Assembly (NCBI GenBank): GCA_947579605.1
Contig: OX388329.1
Span: forward strand, 22,090,299-22,154,298
Direction of reading: 5' to 3'
DNA from: Athripsodes cinereus
Lineage: Eukaryota; Arthropoda; Insecta; Trichoptera; Leptoceridae
DNA: 64,000 nucleotides
The translations under genes were made by a program, and so were the position numbers. Position 1 is the first letter of the stretch. Every line of letters starts with the position of its first letter. This document shows positions 31,878-43,521 of the stretch, piece by piece. Below the pieces are notes generated by a model. That model was not told the DNA's origin and did not search any database. It saw only the letters and a list, made by a program, of their open reading frames with translations.

Positions 31878-33458
31878 GTTATAATATGTGTGCTAAAAAA
31901 TAATAAATAAATAAATAAAAATAATATGTATAGAGTATAAACAAATAAAAAAATATGTACAAACTATATATAAATAAACCAGTATTATAAATATATATAG
32001 TAAACTATTAAAGTAACTTTTATGTACCTAATAATAAGTAAAAATAGTAAATAGAATAGAAAAAAGCAAGTTATAAGTAAAAATAGAATAAAAGAAAAAA
32101 TCACACATTTAAATCACGAGGCCGCATGAAGTTAAATAAAAGGGAATATTAAATGCCGTTAGGTAGATGAGCGGAATGAGTATAAATTACACAACATAGT
32201 AAGTGGCATCATGATTAAGGATTAAATCCCAGGTACCTATGCACAATTGAATCAACATTCATAATTGGAATTAAAAATATAATAAATAAACATGAAATCA
32301 ATTTAAAACAATTTAAGAATAATAGTACCCATCACATGTTAGACTCACACAATAAGACACAGATGTTTCAGTTAGGTACTTGTTACATTTGCCTCTCAAT
32401 TAAACTATGTCGTGTTTTCATTTATTGACAACTGAGTACATTATATAGCACATGCATAAATATCTCCAACATTCAAAACTCTTACATCATTAAATGTTAA
32501 AATAAAAATAAATTGTCAAATAAAATTGATCACAAAATAAATAAACAATCACTTCTCAGTCTTAAGTATGAATCAATAAACTATTAATATATGTATCTAC
32601 AACCCAGCAGTTAGGTTATACAACTGTCAACTGGTGTTTAATACTCAATTACAATCATCATGTTTTATAAATAAAATAGAATCTGAATAAGTTATTACGT
32701 AGTATTCATGATACTCACCGTTTATACGCAATAATCCATGTAAAATCATCCATTTCAAATTAGATTACCAAACAAAAACACCGGCAGTATTAATTAAAAT
32801 TCATACTAATTTACAATGTTTACAGATAGAACAAACTCGCATCCAATCAGGTCACTAGTGAAGAAAAGCACCGACAATTTAGAATGATGTGAATATACAT
32901 ATATACATTTATAAAATAATTAAAAAAATGATTATTACATTCTGCGTGGAATTAAAGCAAGATATTTAAAAAATATATAAATTTTAGTGAGCGATGACAT
33001 TACAACCGACACACAGTTTGACAAGTGAAGGTTAGTTGTGATTTTCCAAATACAGATACGCATAGATAATCACAAGACAATCAAAACAAATCGGAAGTCT
33101 ACAGACTTTCAAGCGCTTCACAAACCGTGTTACGCTGTCAATTCAAAATTAGTCTATGGATTGAAATGTCTACAGAGAGAGTTTACGAACAGGCAGAATA
33201 AAAACTTATAATAATATACCGTTGGCCAAACTGGAAAAAAAAATAATTAAACGAAAGTAAGTTGGCAAGACTGAATGTGATATTCCGAACCAAATTCTAG
33301 CTAACTTCATGACTATTTACAAAAGAAGTTTGAATGATTGAGTGGCTTGCAAAAGATATAAAAACTTACACAAAATGTAAGCAAAGTAAAAGTAAAACAA
33401 TCAATACGCAAAATCATACAGGGTGCCATACATATGTAAGATGGTTAATCATTTAAAA
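31878..33458 (-). other. LINE-F inter-ORF spacer, 1.58 kb, AT-rich
   Basis: No open frame of note lies on either strand. The base composition is visibly more AT-rich than in the ORFs that flank it. Most two-ORF LINEs have overlapping or closely spaced ORFs, so this gap is odd. It could be a genuine long intergenic region or an insertion. No SINE, MITE termini or direct repeats at its edges were found. Confidence 0.6.
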
Positions 33459-34112
33459 TTACTTGTTTGTCCGTGTACGCAGCTTTCTCTTGCTTGAGTC
33501 CTCGGGAACGCCATCCAGATCAGATAGGTTAGATATTCTCTTCTTTGAACCATCAGGAAATTTAACATGAACAAATCCATTCATGGTCCAGGTGTTTCTG
33601 TTACCAACCTTGTTCTTGGCTTCCGTCAGAATTTTGAGTGCATTTGGTGTAAGTGATTCAGTTAGTAGCCACTTAGTATTTTTCAAAGTTGTCTTCCTAC
33701 CCCAGATGTCACTCTTTTGAGATTGGGTTTTAAAGATGATGAGTATTGGTCTTGGTTTATCTGCTTGGTTTCTCCCTATCCGACGGATATCTTTGATGTG
33801 CAGAGGGTCGATGTTTAGGGGGGTCTCCTTCAAAGCAGCGTCCAATGTATGTCCCTCGGGAGCTCCATGCAAAAGTAGCATCTTACGTCGTCGTGTTCTC
33901 TCCATCGTCTCGATTTGGTTCTCCAGAGCACTCATTCTCGCATCATAAGCTTCCAACTTCTTCATTATAGTGGTCTTGAATAGCTGAAACTCCTCCACCA
34001 CACCAGTCGTCAAGCCACCACATTTACAAGGATTACATGTAATCCTTTCCTCCATACTTGTCATCTTCTGTAGGAAGAAGGTCTTCAATGCCTTTAAATC
34101 GCCAGAATCCAT
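33459..34112 (-). CDS. LINE-F ORF1: coiled-coil RNA-binding protein, 217 aa
   Basis: This is a nucleic-acid-binding partner of ORF2, expected to coat the element RNA in ribonucleoprotein particles. A short CNPCKCGG cluster lies at 26-33, and a heptad-like helical segment at about 36-74 (EEFQLFKTTIMKKLEAYDAR region). An RRM-like core covers about 77-140 (KMLLLHGAPEG; IKDIRRIGR; RPILIIFKTQ), followed by a C-terminal domain (LTEAKNKVG; WTMNGFVHVKFPDG at about 175-188). The tail is basic (KRKLRTRTNK). The order coiled coil, RRM-like core, C-terminal domain matches L1-ORF1-type (transposase_22-like) proteins. It lacks CCHC knuckles. It lies 1.58 kb upstream of ORF2 on the same strand and probably belongs to the same element, though linkage by proximity is inference. 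Confidence 0.8.
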   Translation of the reverse strand: MDSGDLKALKTFFLQKMTSMEERITCNPCKCGGLTTGVVEEFQLFKTTIMKKLEAYDARMSALENQIETMERTRRRKMLLLHGAPEGHTLDAALKETPLNIDPLHIKDIRRIGRNQADKPRPILIIFKTQSQKSDIWGRKTTLKNTKWLLTESLTPNALKILTEAKNKVGNRNTWTMNGFVHVKFPDGSKKRISNLSDLDGVPEDSSKRKLRTRTNK

Positions 34113-34667
34113 AGTTACAGCGCGTACTCGTAATTATTTTGAATATTTAAATATTCATTAATGCGCGATTAAGAAAAAAGATTAACAATATTGATTTTAA
34201 AACAATAAACTTTACAGCGATTATTTGTATAAATATTTTTTCATACATTTATTTCTTTTACCTATTTGGTTCAATTATACACGTCATTAAATTTCAATAT
34301 ATTTCTATTTAGAGAAACATACTAACATAAAGGACGAACAATAAGAAAAGAGAAAAAAAATCACGGACAATTTAATAAATAGAATAAGAAGTAAGTACCT
34401 TGTAAAAGGGAAGTATTTTAACTTTTTAATTGTGTGAATGGATACACAACAAAGACTGCAAATAGGTACACACACATAATAATAATAATAACAATATCTA
34501 TGTAATTGTTCGTATGTAGGTAGGCACCTATGTTCTATATTATAATGTGTGGCATATCTATAAAATATAATATATATCTATGCTTTGTATTCGTATTATG
34601 AAATCATTTTGGATACTGCATAATAAAGCCAGGGGTGTATTTAATTAAAGGTAAAATATTACTGAGC
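34113..34667. other. AT-rich stretch; may include LINE-F 5' UTR
   Basis: CGCGCTGTAAC and CATTAATGCGCG sit close to the ORF1 start, but no 5' boundary is visible. The rest is AT-rich, with an (AAT)n run near 34480-34490. Confidence 0.4.
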
Positions 34668-34745
34668 TGAGAGGAATGGTGCTCGGAGACTCTGCCTACC
34701 CCGCGAGGGAAGCGGCGTGATGGTATGTATGTATGTATGTATGTA
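34668..34745 (+). mobile_element. LINE-B fragment 4, internally deleted, (ATGT)n tail
   Basis: GAGAGGAATGGTGCTCGGAG (the E-R-N-G-A-R-R block) is joined directly to CTGCCTACCCCGCGAGGGAA and GGCGTGATGGTATG, with five ATGT units following. About 150 bp between the two parts are missing. Confidence 0.75.
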
Positions 34746-34752
34746 AAATATT

Positions 34753-34870
34753 ACTATACCTACCCTCACGCCGTGTCTCAGGTGGGGTAGGCAGAGAAAA
34801 TGGAGCGCCATATTGGTATATTTTTAAATAAGTCTTTCGCTTCATCCACATTCATCCAGTTTCTTACGAA
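34753..34870 (-). pseudogene. LINE-A fragment 6, 3' end
   Basis: The minus strand covers the N-W-M-N-V-D-E-A-K block through CTGCCTACCCCACCTGAGAC to GGCGTGAGGGTA. It faces LINE-B fragment 4 tail to tail. Confidence 0.7.
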
Positions 34871-35760
34871 GGGTGACGGGTAACGGAGGCATTCATTCTA
34901 ATATTTTTTCGGAAATACTCCGAATTTAAGATTTTTGCTTGACGATTGATGATTGACGCTCGCATCCAGCTGTCTGTATGCCGCCAATGCTGAATGTTCC
35001 ACCGAAACCGCGGCAGCGAAAAAACTCATAAAATATAATAATTGATACATAGTTAATCTAAAACAAAATCAATATGTCTAGAAATTATTATAATATAGTT
35101 AATGCCAGAAATATAAATAAACTAATTGTTATTTTTTTATTGGTACGTAAATAATATAAGTGTCTATACTAAAAATCTAATGTTTAATTGAAATGTAGTA
35201 CTCCGGAACTGTATTGAGTACTAAAATGCTTTCTGTGTGTGGTACAGATTATCATGACACTAGTACAAAGAGACGCAAACTTTCAATAAAATGAACGTGT
35301 GTGTACGATAGTATATACGATCATATTAAAATGTCATTCTGGGGACTTACCACGTTTTCATAAGAGACAACCATTTTTTGTTACTGTTGACAGCATTTAA
35401 ACACAAAATCTGCTCAAACTAAAATGCTTCCTATTAAAATACATTTTATATGAATGGAAATATTGCCATAAGATTAAGTGAAAACATGTCAATTTGTAAT
35501 ATTGTGTGGTGTTGTAACAATAGGGATTATGTTTTTGTTGATATTTTTTGCATTTGGCCACACAATAAGTTGTAAAATGGCTAATCGGTTTTATCGTTCA
35601 TATCCTGCTGAGATATGGAGACAATTGAGGATGTGAACCTTAAAAAATAGGTCACTTCGGAAGTTCTTAAAATATTATCACATCGTGTTAATCTACGTAC
35701 ATATATATATTTAATGCAAAAATTATATTTTTGATTCGATAATTTTAGGGATTGTTTTTC
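34871..35760. other. AT-rich stretch, no gene seen
   Basis: A GC-richer part (34950-35020) includes GCCGCCAATGCTGAATG and ACCGAAACCGCGGCAGCG, with no coherent frame. I make no assignment. Confidence 0.4.
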
Positions 35761-35761
35761 A

Positions 35762-35882
35762 GATTTTTTAACTTTTATTGGCATGAAGAGGAAAACTTGG
35801 ACGTTTGTTACGCTCAGCTTATCTGCTGGCTACCCCTGATCAGTGGGATAGGTCGTGATGGTACATTATAGGTAGTAGTAGT
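35762..35882 (+). mobile_element. Element D copy, 3' half
   Basis: It reads ATTGGCATGAAGAGGAAAAC, then CAGCTTATCTGCTGGCTACC. It ends GGTCGTGATGGTAC, with GTAGTAGTAG after a short spacer. Confidence 0.65.
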
Positions 35883-35984
35883 AATTATTAGCTATATTAG
35901 ATGTGTTAATGCCCATAAGCTAGAAATTTACGTAGAGAGGACTGTAGATGGAGTTGTAAATTAAAATACTGGCCGATAATGGGA

Positions 35985-36107
35985 AGAAAGTTTACGGGAA
36001 GGCAGTTTGACAAGATGAAGTGAAGGGAATAGTGGAATCCAGATAAAAAGCGTCGGCAAAGAGGTCATTATCCAACAATGAATGGTCACGGGCCAGTTGA
36101 ATGAATA
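35985..36107 (+). pseudogene. Probable RTE 3' remnant
   Basis: In one frame the sequence reads V-G-K-E-V-I-I-Q-Q-stop-M, which parallels S-L-E-E-A-F-I-Q-Q-W at the end of the RTE copy at 12671-13078. Upstream R-E-G-S-L-T-R may correspond to the G-R-P block. Similarity is low. Confidence 0.3.
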
Positions 36108-38574
36108 AATATTGAAGATTTAGACCATACGCCGAGATTCGACAGTCCTTAACTTAGCCCTTGCAAACCGAATAGCGACTTTTCATTCAATTATATTCAC
36201 TATGTCGATGTTTCGGCAGTGAACAAACTTATATAAACAAATGTTTTCTTCTACTATATTGAATTTTTTTGAGAGAAACATCTTTCGTCTTTCAAGGACA
36301 TCCTTTGAAAGACAATAGATTAATGTGTGCCCACATACCACACTAGAAATTTCTTTCTTCATGGACATATCTACACGTTGAAGAATATTGTCTTTGTAGT
36401 AGTAGTAGTAATATGTATTTGTGTTGGTATTGTTGGTTGGTATATTAATTTATATTATACTTGTCATCAAAGGGTTGGAAAACATGAATCTTCTGTCGTT
36501 TATAAGTCAGTCTTAAAAAAAAAATTAACTTTCAAAATTTCAAATGAATTTGATAAAAGTAGAACGGATGACAATATATATTATTCCAAAATTCTAATGT
36601 TTGTAGTCTCATATTTTTCAAAAATATAATATTTTTATTAGCTGAATGAAGTCTTTACATAAGGGATGACTATGATATCTATGGGCACCAAATAAATTGC
36701 AAATATTAAAATTTGAAAAAGGAAAATAAATAAAAAATAATATTCCGGAGCGATGCCTATATTTTTTCCATTTGTATTGGTCGACATCGTATGATAGATA
36801 CATCGATGTGACGGAAGCTTAGTTAACATCTCTTCTGTTGTGTTCAACATCACCCTTTATCACTCAAACTCTCGAGTGTTTTGATAGCACCCAAAGCTCG
36901 CTCACTTAATTAATGAGTTCGTTGTTTATATACAAAATAAAGACAACTGAAGAGATGGTTTGCTATATTATGTATGTATGAATATCTCAGCCTAACAATA
37001 TTCATTCCACATAATAAGTACTCGTAAATAATAACTTTTAATAAAAGTAGGTATAATATATTTTCCAAGCCCAAAATGTAATCTCAAAAAGTTGATATTA
37101 TATCTACTGAACGTAATATTTTCCTTTGACCGTAAAATAGTTTTGGTTGTCTGAATATTATCAGAATTCGTGACGAGATTCGTTACCATTTCAGAAATGT
37201 TTTGAATGATATTTTATGAATAATTTATTTAATACTACCCATGAAAATCGAAAATTTTATACAAAATAATGAGAAATTTATTTAGTTTTACTGGTTCAAC
37301 GGGAATAATAAGATTTTAAGGAAATCATTTCAATTTTGCCCTGTCACTTATATAGTTATGATTGAGAAAAAAAAAAAAAAAAGTTCAACCCCACAATAGA
37401 TGACATAATGAAAACTATTCGTAGGTAATTTTTAATATGCATAAAATTGTTAACAAAAATTTCCTTTAACATACCAAATAGACGAACGAGACACACCTCG
37501 ACTTTCTTTTTAAGTAAAAAAAGTAATAATGTTGCTTAGAACTCGCCATTACCCTACATCGATGCGTTACCACATTTATAACAATTTGGAGAAGGTGAGG
37601 TCCGTGGACGTATTCTGTATGAATATTTGTTTAGTTTTTGTTTTTCTTTCTGTGTTTTGTACTGAACTGGCAATAATAACAATGAACTCGAAGATGGGCT
37701 GATCAAGTACAAAAAATATGTTTAATCGTTAATATATGTATTGTATTTTGTAAAATTTTATTGTAAGTTGCCCATTTTTTCAAATAAATAATAATAAAAA
37801 AAAACATTACCTATAACGAAAGACAAGGAAATTTGGGTCTTTATTTAACAACGCTTACTCGAAAAGTAGGTATACAAATTCTGTATTATTCTGCAGGTAA
37901 TTATTTTAAGATTTATTTTAATTTCTATTCTAGCTTTCGGGGCTTATATTCAATGAAATAACAGACTAAGAAGAAGAAGCAGGAATAAGACTGTATCCAT
38001 AACAATATATTTTTCATTCATAGTAGGTAAATAGTATACGTTATGTAAGCGAGGAATATAATTTTGGTTTAGTAAAACGTCTTTTTAGTGAATAATAATA
38101 AGGTATAATAATTTGTGAAGAAAATACATAAAATAACATAATTTTATTATAAAAACTAGCTTTGAACTTAACTTCCTTACGAAGTAATGACAAATTAACA
38201 AAACACTTTGAAGATAGCATTAGAAAGTATATTTTTTTTTTGTATCAAAGAGAGAGGTTTGTAGAAAATAGAGCATTTTATTTATTACACTGGTAATCGT
38301 ACCTTGATATAATTTTTCCGGTTGATATATTAAAGTTTAAAAATGTTTTGATGTGAAATAACTGACATCAATTGCAGCAAAATGATAGTTTAGTTTTCAT
38401 TATAAACAGAACTGCAATACACATGAACAAATTTTCGCGCTTTATAAATAATGATGATAAAATCATAAATTAAGTATTCATTCAATATAATAAATTAAAA
38501 GTTATTGGTTTATGTATGTTTCACCAAAATATGAAGATTGATACATTTGATTCCCAAACAAATTTGATGTCACA
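36108..38574. other. AT-rich stretch, no gene seen
   Basis: Features include a poly(A) run near 37368-37381 and a retroelement-like 3' end (TTTTATTGTAAGTTGCCC then AATAATAATAAAAA) near 37750-37800. The sequence around 36187-36310 shares words with 4630-4690 (GTCGATGTTT, AGTGAAC/AGTAGAATTCC) but no structure emerges. Confidence 0.4.
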
Positions 38575-38700
38575 TTAAACGTTTCTCACCATTTACCCCG
38601 GAGCTGAGCTTCTATAAAATCCAGATTCAACAAATTAAAACAAAAAAAAATGAGGGAGGGCACTCAGAGTTTGCAAGAAGGGCTCCCCTGGACAAATATC
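38575..38700 (+). repeat. Repeat S copy 1
   Basis: TTTCTCACCATTTACCCC, GAGCTGAGCTTCTATAAAAT, CCAGATTCAACAA and GAGGGAGGGCACTCAG match 61375-61475 in the same order and orientation with small gaps. The repeat is unclassified and noncoding. Confidence 0.5.
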
Positions 38701-39419
38701 TCTCCAACTCTAAATTAATACCTTTTGAGGAGATACTCACTACAAGGTATTAGTCACTACTAATATGTTGTGTTTCCTCTTTATTATCGGTATGTAATGC
38801 CTGTGAGTCATGAGGTCCTGGATTCGATTCCTGACCAAAGTAAAATAAAAAATTTGTACTGGGTCTGGGTGTTACATGTATTTGTGTTTGATGCTTTGTA
38901 CATTATGCGTATCGAGGCATTAGTACCCATAATGCAACACATTATAACCATAAGATATAGGTACATTTATATGTTGTTACGCTGTGGAGTGCATGGTTAC
39001 ATGCAAATACATATTATTTACGAGCTGTTTAATATATTTATGTGAGGATTGGTTAAAATATAAATTTTCTCTCTCTAAAATATCAAAGTATAATATTTTA
39101 GATATAGGTACGAGTAGATGTACCTAAAGTTATTATCTTAATTATGAGTATCAAGCATTGCTTATTGTACGTAGGTGTAGCTACATATATAGGTATACGT
39201 AGTACATACATACGTACCTAGTTCCGCTATATAACGAAGTATACTGAAGACTTTATTATTTAACCATCTGACTGCCATTGGAGGAGAGCCTTCTCGATCC
39301 AAAATAAACAGAATTAACTCCGCCACTGAATGTGCCACCTAATAAAATATCTTCAATTGAGGGACAAGATTTTCAATACTAACTCTGCAGATGAAATGTA
39401 TAAATTACGAAAAAAATTC

Positions 39420-39640
39420 AGAAAAGAAATGTTCTCCTATTCTTTCTTGTAAGATTTTGAGTGCCTCGTAAAAGGCATATGTTAGAAAAACTTCGCGTTT
39501 AAGGTAATGAACATCTACAATTCAGCGATGAGGCATGCCACCTACCATTTTCAATTGGCACAGAGTGGACAATCTGTTCACCCACTGACTACCTCACTTG
39601 TGAAATATGTCGTGATGGTATAGTATAGTAATAGTGGTAG
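39420..39640 (+). mobile_element. Element D, near full length
   Basis: It reads TCTCCTATTCTTTCTTGTAA, TTTTGAGTGCCTCGTAAAAG, TCAGCGATGAGGCATGCC and TTGGCACAGAGTGGACAATC. The 3' end is ATGTCGTGATGGTATAGTAT. Confidence 0.7.
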
Positions 39641-40375
39641 ATGCAAAAAACAATTTTAATATATTTTTTGAATATTACCAGCGAACATCATGAATTGTAT
39701 GTTATTCTTAGTCTCTATAGCCTGTTGCCATTTGCTTTATTTATCAATTGCTATTTTAACTATACAAAAACTTGTCTTTAATCAAAGAATCATAATTATG
39801 TTAAATAAGTGCTGGTAGGTAGGTATATTGATTTTTATATTTGGTATCGAAAAAAAAAATTGATAAAAAATAAAAATTATTGAGAGTTATTTTGAAAATC
39901 CGTGCTACTTCTTGACAAAAGCACAATAATATCTCCCTCATTTAATTCCTCGCCGGAGTAAAATTGAATTTTATCGGACTGTTATTTTATCGACACCATA
40001 GTCCGCCATGGAGCACTCAAAGCTCTTTGTCAAAATAAAATACAATACCTACTCTCATTCAGCTGCTTTCTGTGAAATATTTAAGTAGGTACGTAAATAT
40101 CTGACAGCTATACTTACTTATATTATCCACCTACTTCAAATTCTATCAACGTCACTGTGAGCCTTTATATAGACTGCGCACTGTGGTACTGTACTAAGAA
40201 ATCTCATTGTTAAATCCATATAAAGTACAGCATATTGTACATGTATACTAAAAATGAATAGATTTCTAAGTGAAGAGCCTTCAAGACCTAATATTTCAAT
40301 GTGTCCTAAGGGAAACGCTTAACCTGAGCAATCTTTAATTTGGTTAAATTTGCTTTTATATTCAATAAACTTCAA
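39641..40375. other. AT-rich stretch, no gene seen
   Basis: I identified no ORF or repeat family here. Confidence 0.45.
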
Positions 40376-40389
40376 TAAATAAAAGGTTG

Positions 40390-40476
40390 GTCTTATTCGC
40401 ACGGCGTGCGAATAATATTTCATCCTTATTCGCACACTACCGTGCGAATAAGAGGTAAATATTATTCGCACGGCGC
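40390..40476. repeat. Cluster of inverted TTATTCGCACGG words
   Basis: TTATTCGCACGG and its inverse CCGTGCGAATAA alternate four times in under 90 bp at the left end of the foldback element, where the right end has one copy. They can form several competing hairpins. The arrangement looks like terminal duplication within the left arm. Confidence 0.7.
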
Positions 40477-40543
40477 AGCCATATCAAGCCAAAGTGACAT
40501 ACGTCAAGAGAATGATATATTTTTTTATTTTTTTAAATTGTAA

Positions 40544-41090
40544 GTCTTAATTTCGGCCTGTAACAATCAACATTTTTATATCTATATCGTAAAACTAATA
40601 ACTATGTGTATATAGTAATTTTTCATAATTTTATCAGACTATTTGGCGTGTTTTCTTATATATTTTAGCCTAAAAACACTCCAAGTGTAATATTTGTATG
40701 AAAAAAATTCTTGATATTTTTATTTGTTAGTCTTAATTTCGATCTGCAACAATCAACCTTTATGTATCTACATCTTAAAACTTATAAGTATGTGTATATA
40801 GTAATTTTTCATCCTTTTATGAGACTATTTGGTGTGTTTTCTTATATATTTTGACCTAAAAACACTCCAAGTGTAATATTTGTATGAAAAAAATCTTTAA
40901 ATTTGTATTTGTTACTCTTAATTTCGATTTCTAACAATCAACCTTTATGTATCTATATCGAAAAACTAATAACTATGTGTATATAGTAATTTTTCATCAT
41001 TTTATCAGACTATTTGGCGTGTTTTCTTATATATTTTGACCTAAAAACACTCCAAGTGTTATATTTGTATTAAAAAATTGTGAAATTTTA
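40544..41090 (+). repeat. ~186-bp tandem repeat, three units (left arm)
   Basis: Units begin at about 40544, 40730 and 40915. Each has CTTAATTTCG, ACAATCAACCTTTATGTATC, TGTGTATATAGTAATTTTTC, GTGTTTTCTTATATATTTT and AAAAACACTCCAAGTGTAAT. They are noncoding, and the inverse copies are at 45334-45722. Confidence 0.85.
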
Positions 41091-41326
41091 TTAATATACC
41101 AGTGTCTGTGTCATCTGTGTGTTACCTCCGAGCAGGCGGACCACCTGTGGGTGCATGGAGCATGGTCCCTCCTCAGAACGGCTTCCTTGGTGGAAACAAT
41201 GACGTATGCTAGTGTGGGTGCTAGCACGGGGTGCGCTTCAGATGGTTCGATGGTGACCCGCAGCAAAGGCAAGGAGGGCCGTACACTATGTATTGAGCAT
41301 ATAATCTATCTATATCTATCTATACC

Positions 41327-41690
41327 CTCACGCCGTGTCCCCGGAGGGGTAGGCAGAGAGACCGGAACGCCGTAGGTATAGATCAATCCTTACAAACTTC
41401 TTTCGCTTCCTCCACATTCATCCAGTTTCTCACATATGTTCGCCGATTTCTCTTACTCAACACGCGGCCGTTCTTTAGGATTTGATCCACGTGCTCAAGC
41501 AACGTGGTTCTTGGCCTTCCGCGCTTCCTCGCACCTCATCTTTTATACGTCCTCTTCGTCATTCTTTCATCTTGCATTCGCTCAACATGTCCAAACCATC
41601 GTAACTTATTTACACGCCTTCTATCCACAACACTCTTCTCGCATCCGCTCATTTTCCTGATATCCTCATTCTTCACTCTTTTTTAGCATA
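41327..41690 (-). pseudogene. LINE-A fragment 7
   Basis: The minus strand runs from the M-S-G-C-E-K-S-V-V-D-R block through W-F-G-H-V-E-R, GRPRTT(L/W), D-Q-I-L-K and N-W-M-N-V-E-E-A-K to CCTACCCCTCCGGGGACACG and GGCGTGAGGGTATAG. Frameshifts are present. It lies inside the foldback element, just left of the Harbinger remnant. It is a non-functional 5'-truncated insertion. Confidence 0.75.
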
Positions 41691-42479
41691 TTTATAAGAG
41701 TTTATTATCATATCTGCAGTGCTACTCTTGACACTCGATTCGATCCTAATCCAATTCCAACACGATTCCAATCTCAATCTCAATTTCAACTTCAAAACCG
41801 TACTCTTGAACCCAATCCCGCGCGATCGAAATCGTATTGAGATTGGCGTTCCAAAGCGCGGGATCGTGTTCGTATCGAGTTTGTTATTGCAATTTTAAAA
41901 ATATTTTCGCTGCAAATAAGGAATAAATAATTGTTTATATGTCGCGTTTGTATGTAGACTACAAGAAACTGTAAGGAAGTAAACTTGAGATCCGAGAGGG
42001 TATATGTATTTATTTTTGAAACATAAAAAAGTCAAACACATTTACTAATAATTGTCCTACTTAACAAATGTAATAATTTGACGTAGCGATAATATTTTAG
42101 GATTATTTTTTTTCTGTAAATGGAACACTCATTTCAAATATCAATTCTGACGTTTATGCATTTCAGTGTTGCGTTGTTTGTTTGAATATATTTGGTTATA
42201 ATTATCAAAAACGTAAGTATTATTTTAGTTGCTGATTAATTTTAATATCAAAATGAATCTATATGTATATTTTTTTAATTTGTTAACTTATAAACAAAGT
42301 TATATGTGAACTCCACGAGGGTGATTTGTAAATAAAGGTAGAACTAGTGTTGAAATTAAAAAACAAGTCAACTGCATGTTACACTAATATTTTAATTAAT
42401 CTTAATTGTAGCAATTAATCTCATAGCGTCTTTTTTTAAATTTAAAATGTTGTTTTTGATAATAAACTAGTGTTATATT

Positions 42480-42840
42480 TATTTTTTCTTTCCATCAGCG
42501 CCTGGACGGAGTCCACGCATTCAAAGCAGACAGAGCCCACATCTACAAGCCGGTAGGAGCCCACTTGTAGGTACAAGCTGTTAGAAGTCTCCGCAACCAA
42601 ACAAGACATTCTCATCTCGCCAGAACACAGGGGTTGGAACAACGAGAGCAACTCGTATTAATCGAAGAAAAACGGGTGAAAGCAGAGTGCTTAGCGGTGA
42701 TTGCGTTTAAAATAGCTGCTGAAAATATGGGGCAGTGTGCCGAATCTTTAAATGAAAGGAGTGCTGTCATTCGTACAGAGTCTGTTCAAGTATCATCAGC
42801 CTTGAGGAAGATTGCAAAGACAATATGCAGTAGAAAATAG
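42480..42840 (+). pseudogene. Remnant of Harbinger Myb-like accessory protein (C-terminal part)
   Basis: The open part from about 42571 to the TAG at 42838-42840 encodes a helical, charged C-terminus. It contains EQREQLVLIEEKRVKAE, then a predicted helix through A-F-K-I-A-A-E-N and a basic end (KIAKTICSRK). There is no ATG: the open frame begins with TTG at 42634 and is open further upstream to a TAG at 42568. That stop splits it from an upstream in-frame stretch. A CTTTCCATCAG word at about 42487-42497 looks like a 3' splice site. The Glu/Arg-rich helix after a lost DNA-binding domain is typical of the Myb/SANT-like protein that partners Harbinger transposases. That assignment rests mainly on the surrounding Harbinger termini. 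Confidence 0.4.
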
Positions 42841-43084
42841 TTTTAGAATAGAAAAATACTTGTTTATTAAGCATGATGTCTTAATGGTTTTTATTTTGTA
42901 CATAGTATTTTTTTTAAATAATTTCATTATCAAGTATAATAGTCAATAAAATTATTATGTATTACACAATTACAATTTTGTTATTTTTACAAACCTTGAG
43001 AGTTTACATATTCTATAATATATACATAGATAGTATATACATATAATTTATAGATACTAAGTTTTGTAAACTAATGTCTTAGGA

Positions 43085-43395
43085 GGATTTTGGGTGTAAA
43101 ATGGTATGAACTGAACATGTCACAAATGATGCTGTGATACAGGAGAGACGATGGTCCTGGCTGGGTCATGCTCTGAGAATGCCCAATGATAGTTGGCCAA
43201 AATAAGCACTGTTCTTCCGTCGGCCCGAGCGTCCCTCTTTCACAATACACTGTTCCTGTGACAACGACATCTGAGCGCAGGGAATTTCGTGGGAAGAGGT
43301 GACGTGATTGGCAAAGAGACGCTCTGAATAGATGAGGCTGGTTTCTGCCCTGTTCTCCCGAGAGGAGCGTTGAGGGCGATGATGATGATATATAT
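43085..43395 (+). pseudogene. LINE-D fragment 2, C-terminus with (GAT)n tail
   Basis: In one frame, broken by stops, it reads QERRWSWLGHALRMPNDSWP, then S-W-E-E-V-T-stop-L-A-K-R-R-S-E and L-V-S-A-L-F-S-R-E-E-R, followed by GATGATGATGAT. R-W-x-W-x-G-H-x-L-R-M-P is a hallmark of RTE-type C-termini. It is the counterpart of 1-93 and is nested within the Harbinger remnant. Confidence 0.7.
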
Positions 43396-43521
43396 GTAAA
43401 TACATGAAACGTGTACTTTCAATTCGTCTATGATGTGAATTCCACAGCTAATGCATGTCTGGCTTGTATACCTATGTAAGTCATGAGCTGCATAAACAAC
43501 TTACAAAAAATTCTAAATAAT

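Larger units (their letters stand above)
28541..34112 (-). mobile_element. LINE-F, two-ORF non-LTR retrotransposon with intact ORFs
   Basis: From right to left the element has ORF1 (34112-33459), an AT-rich spacer (33458-31878), ORF2 (31877-28923), a ~360-bp 3' UTR and a (TTTA)n tail (plus-strand AAAT run at 28541-28560, next to AATAAAGC). Both ORFs are unbroken, so this is much the youngest LINE here. The 5' end is not defined: 34112 is only the ORF1 start, and no target duplication was found. ORF2 resembles the CR1/L2 group, possibly the Daphne/Crack side, but the clade needs a phylogeny. Confidence 0.85.

Noticed and set aside
36327..36629. 100-aa plus-strand frame
   Set aside because: A (GTA)n run and AT-rich sequence give an open frame without protein features.
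40544..41090. Satellite DNA or CRISPR-like array
   Set aside because: There are only three units of ~186 bp, they are contiguous with no spacers, and inverse copies lie in the partner arm. They are transposon arms.
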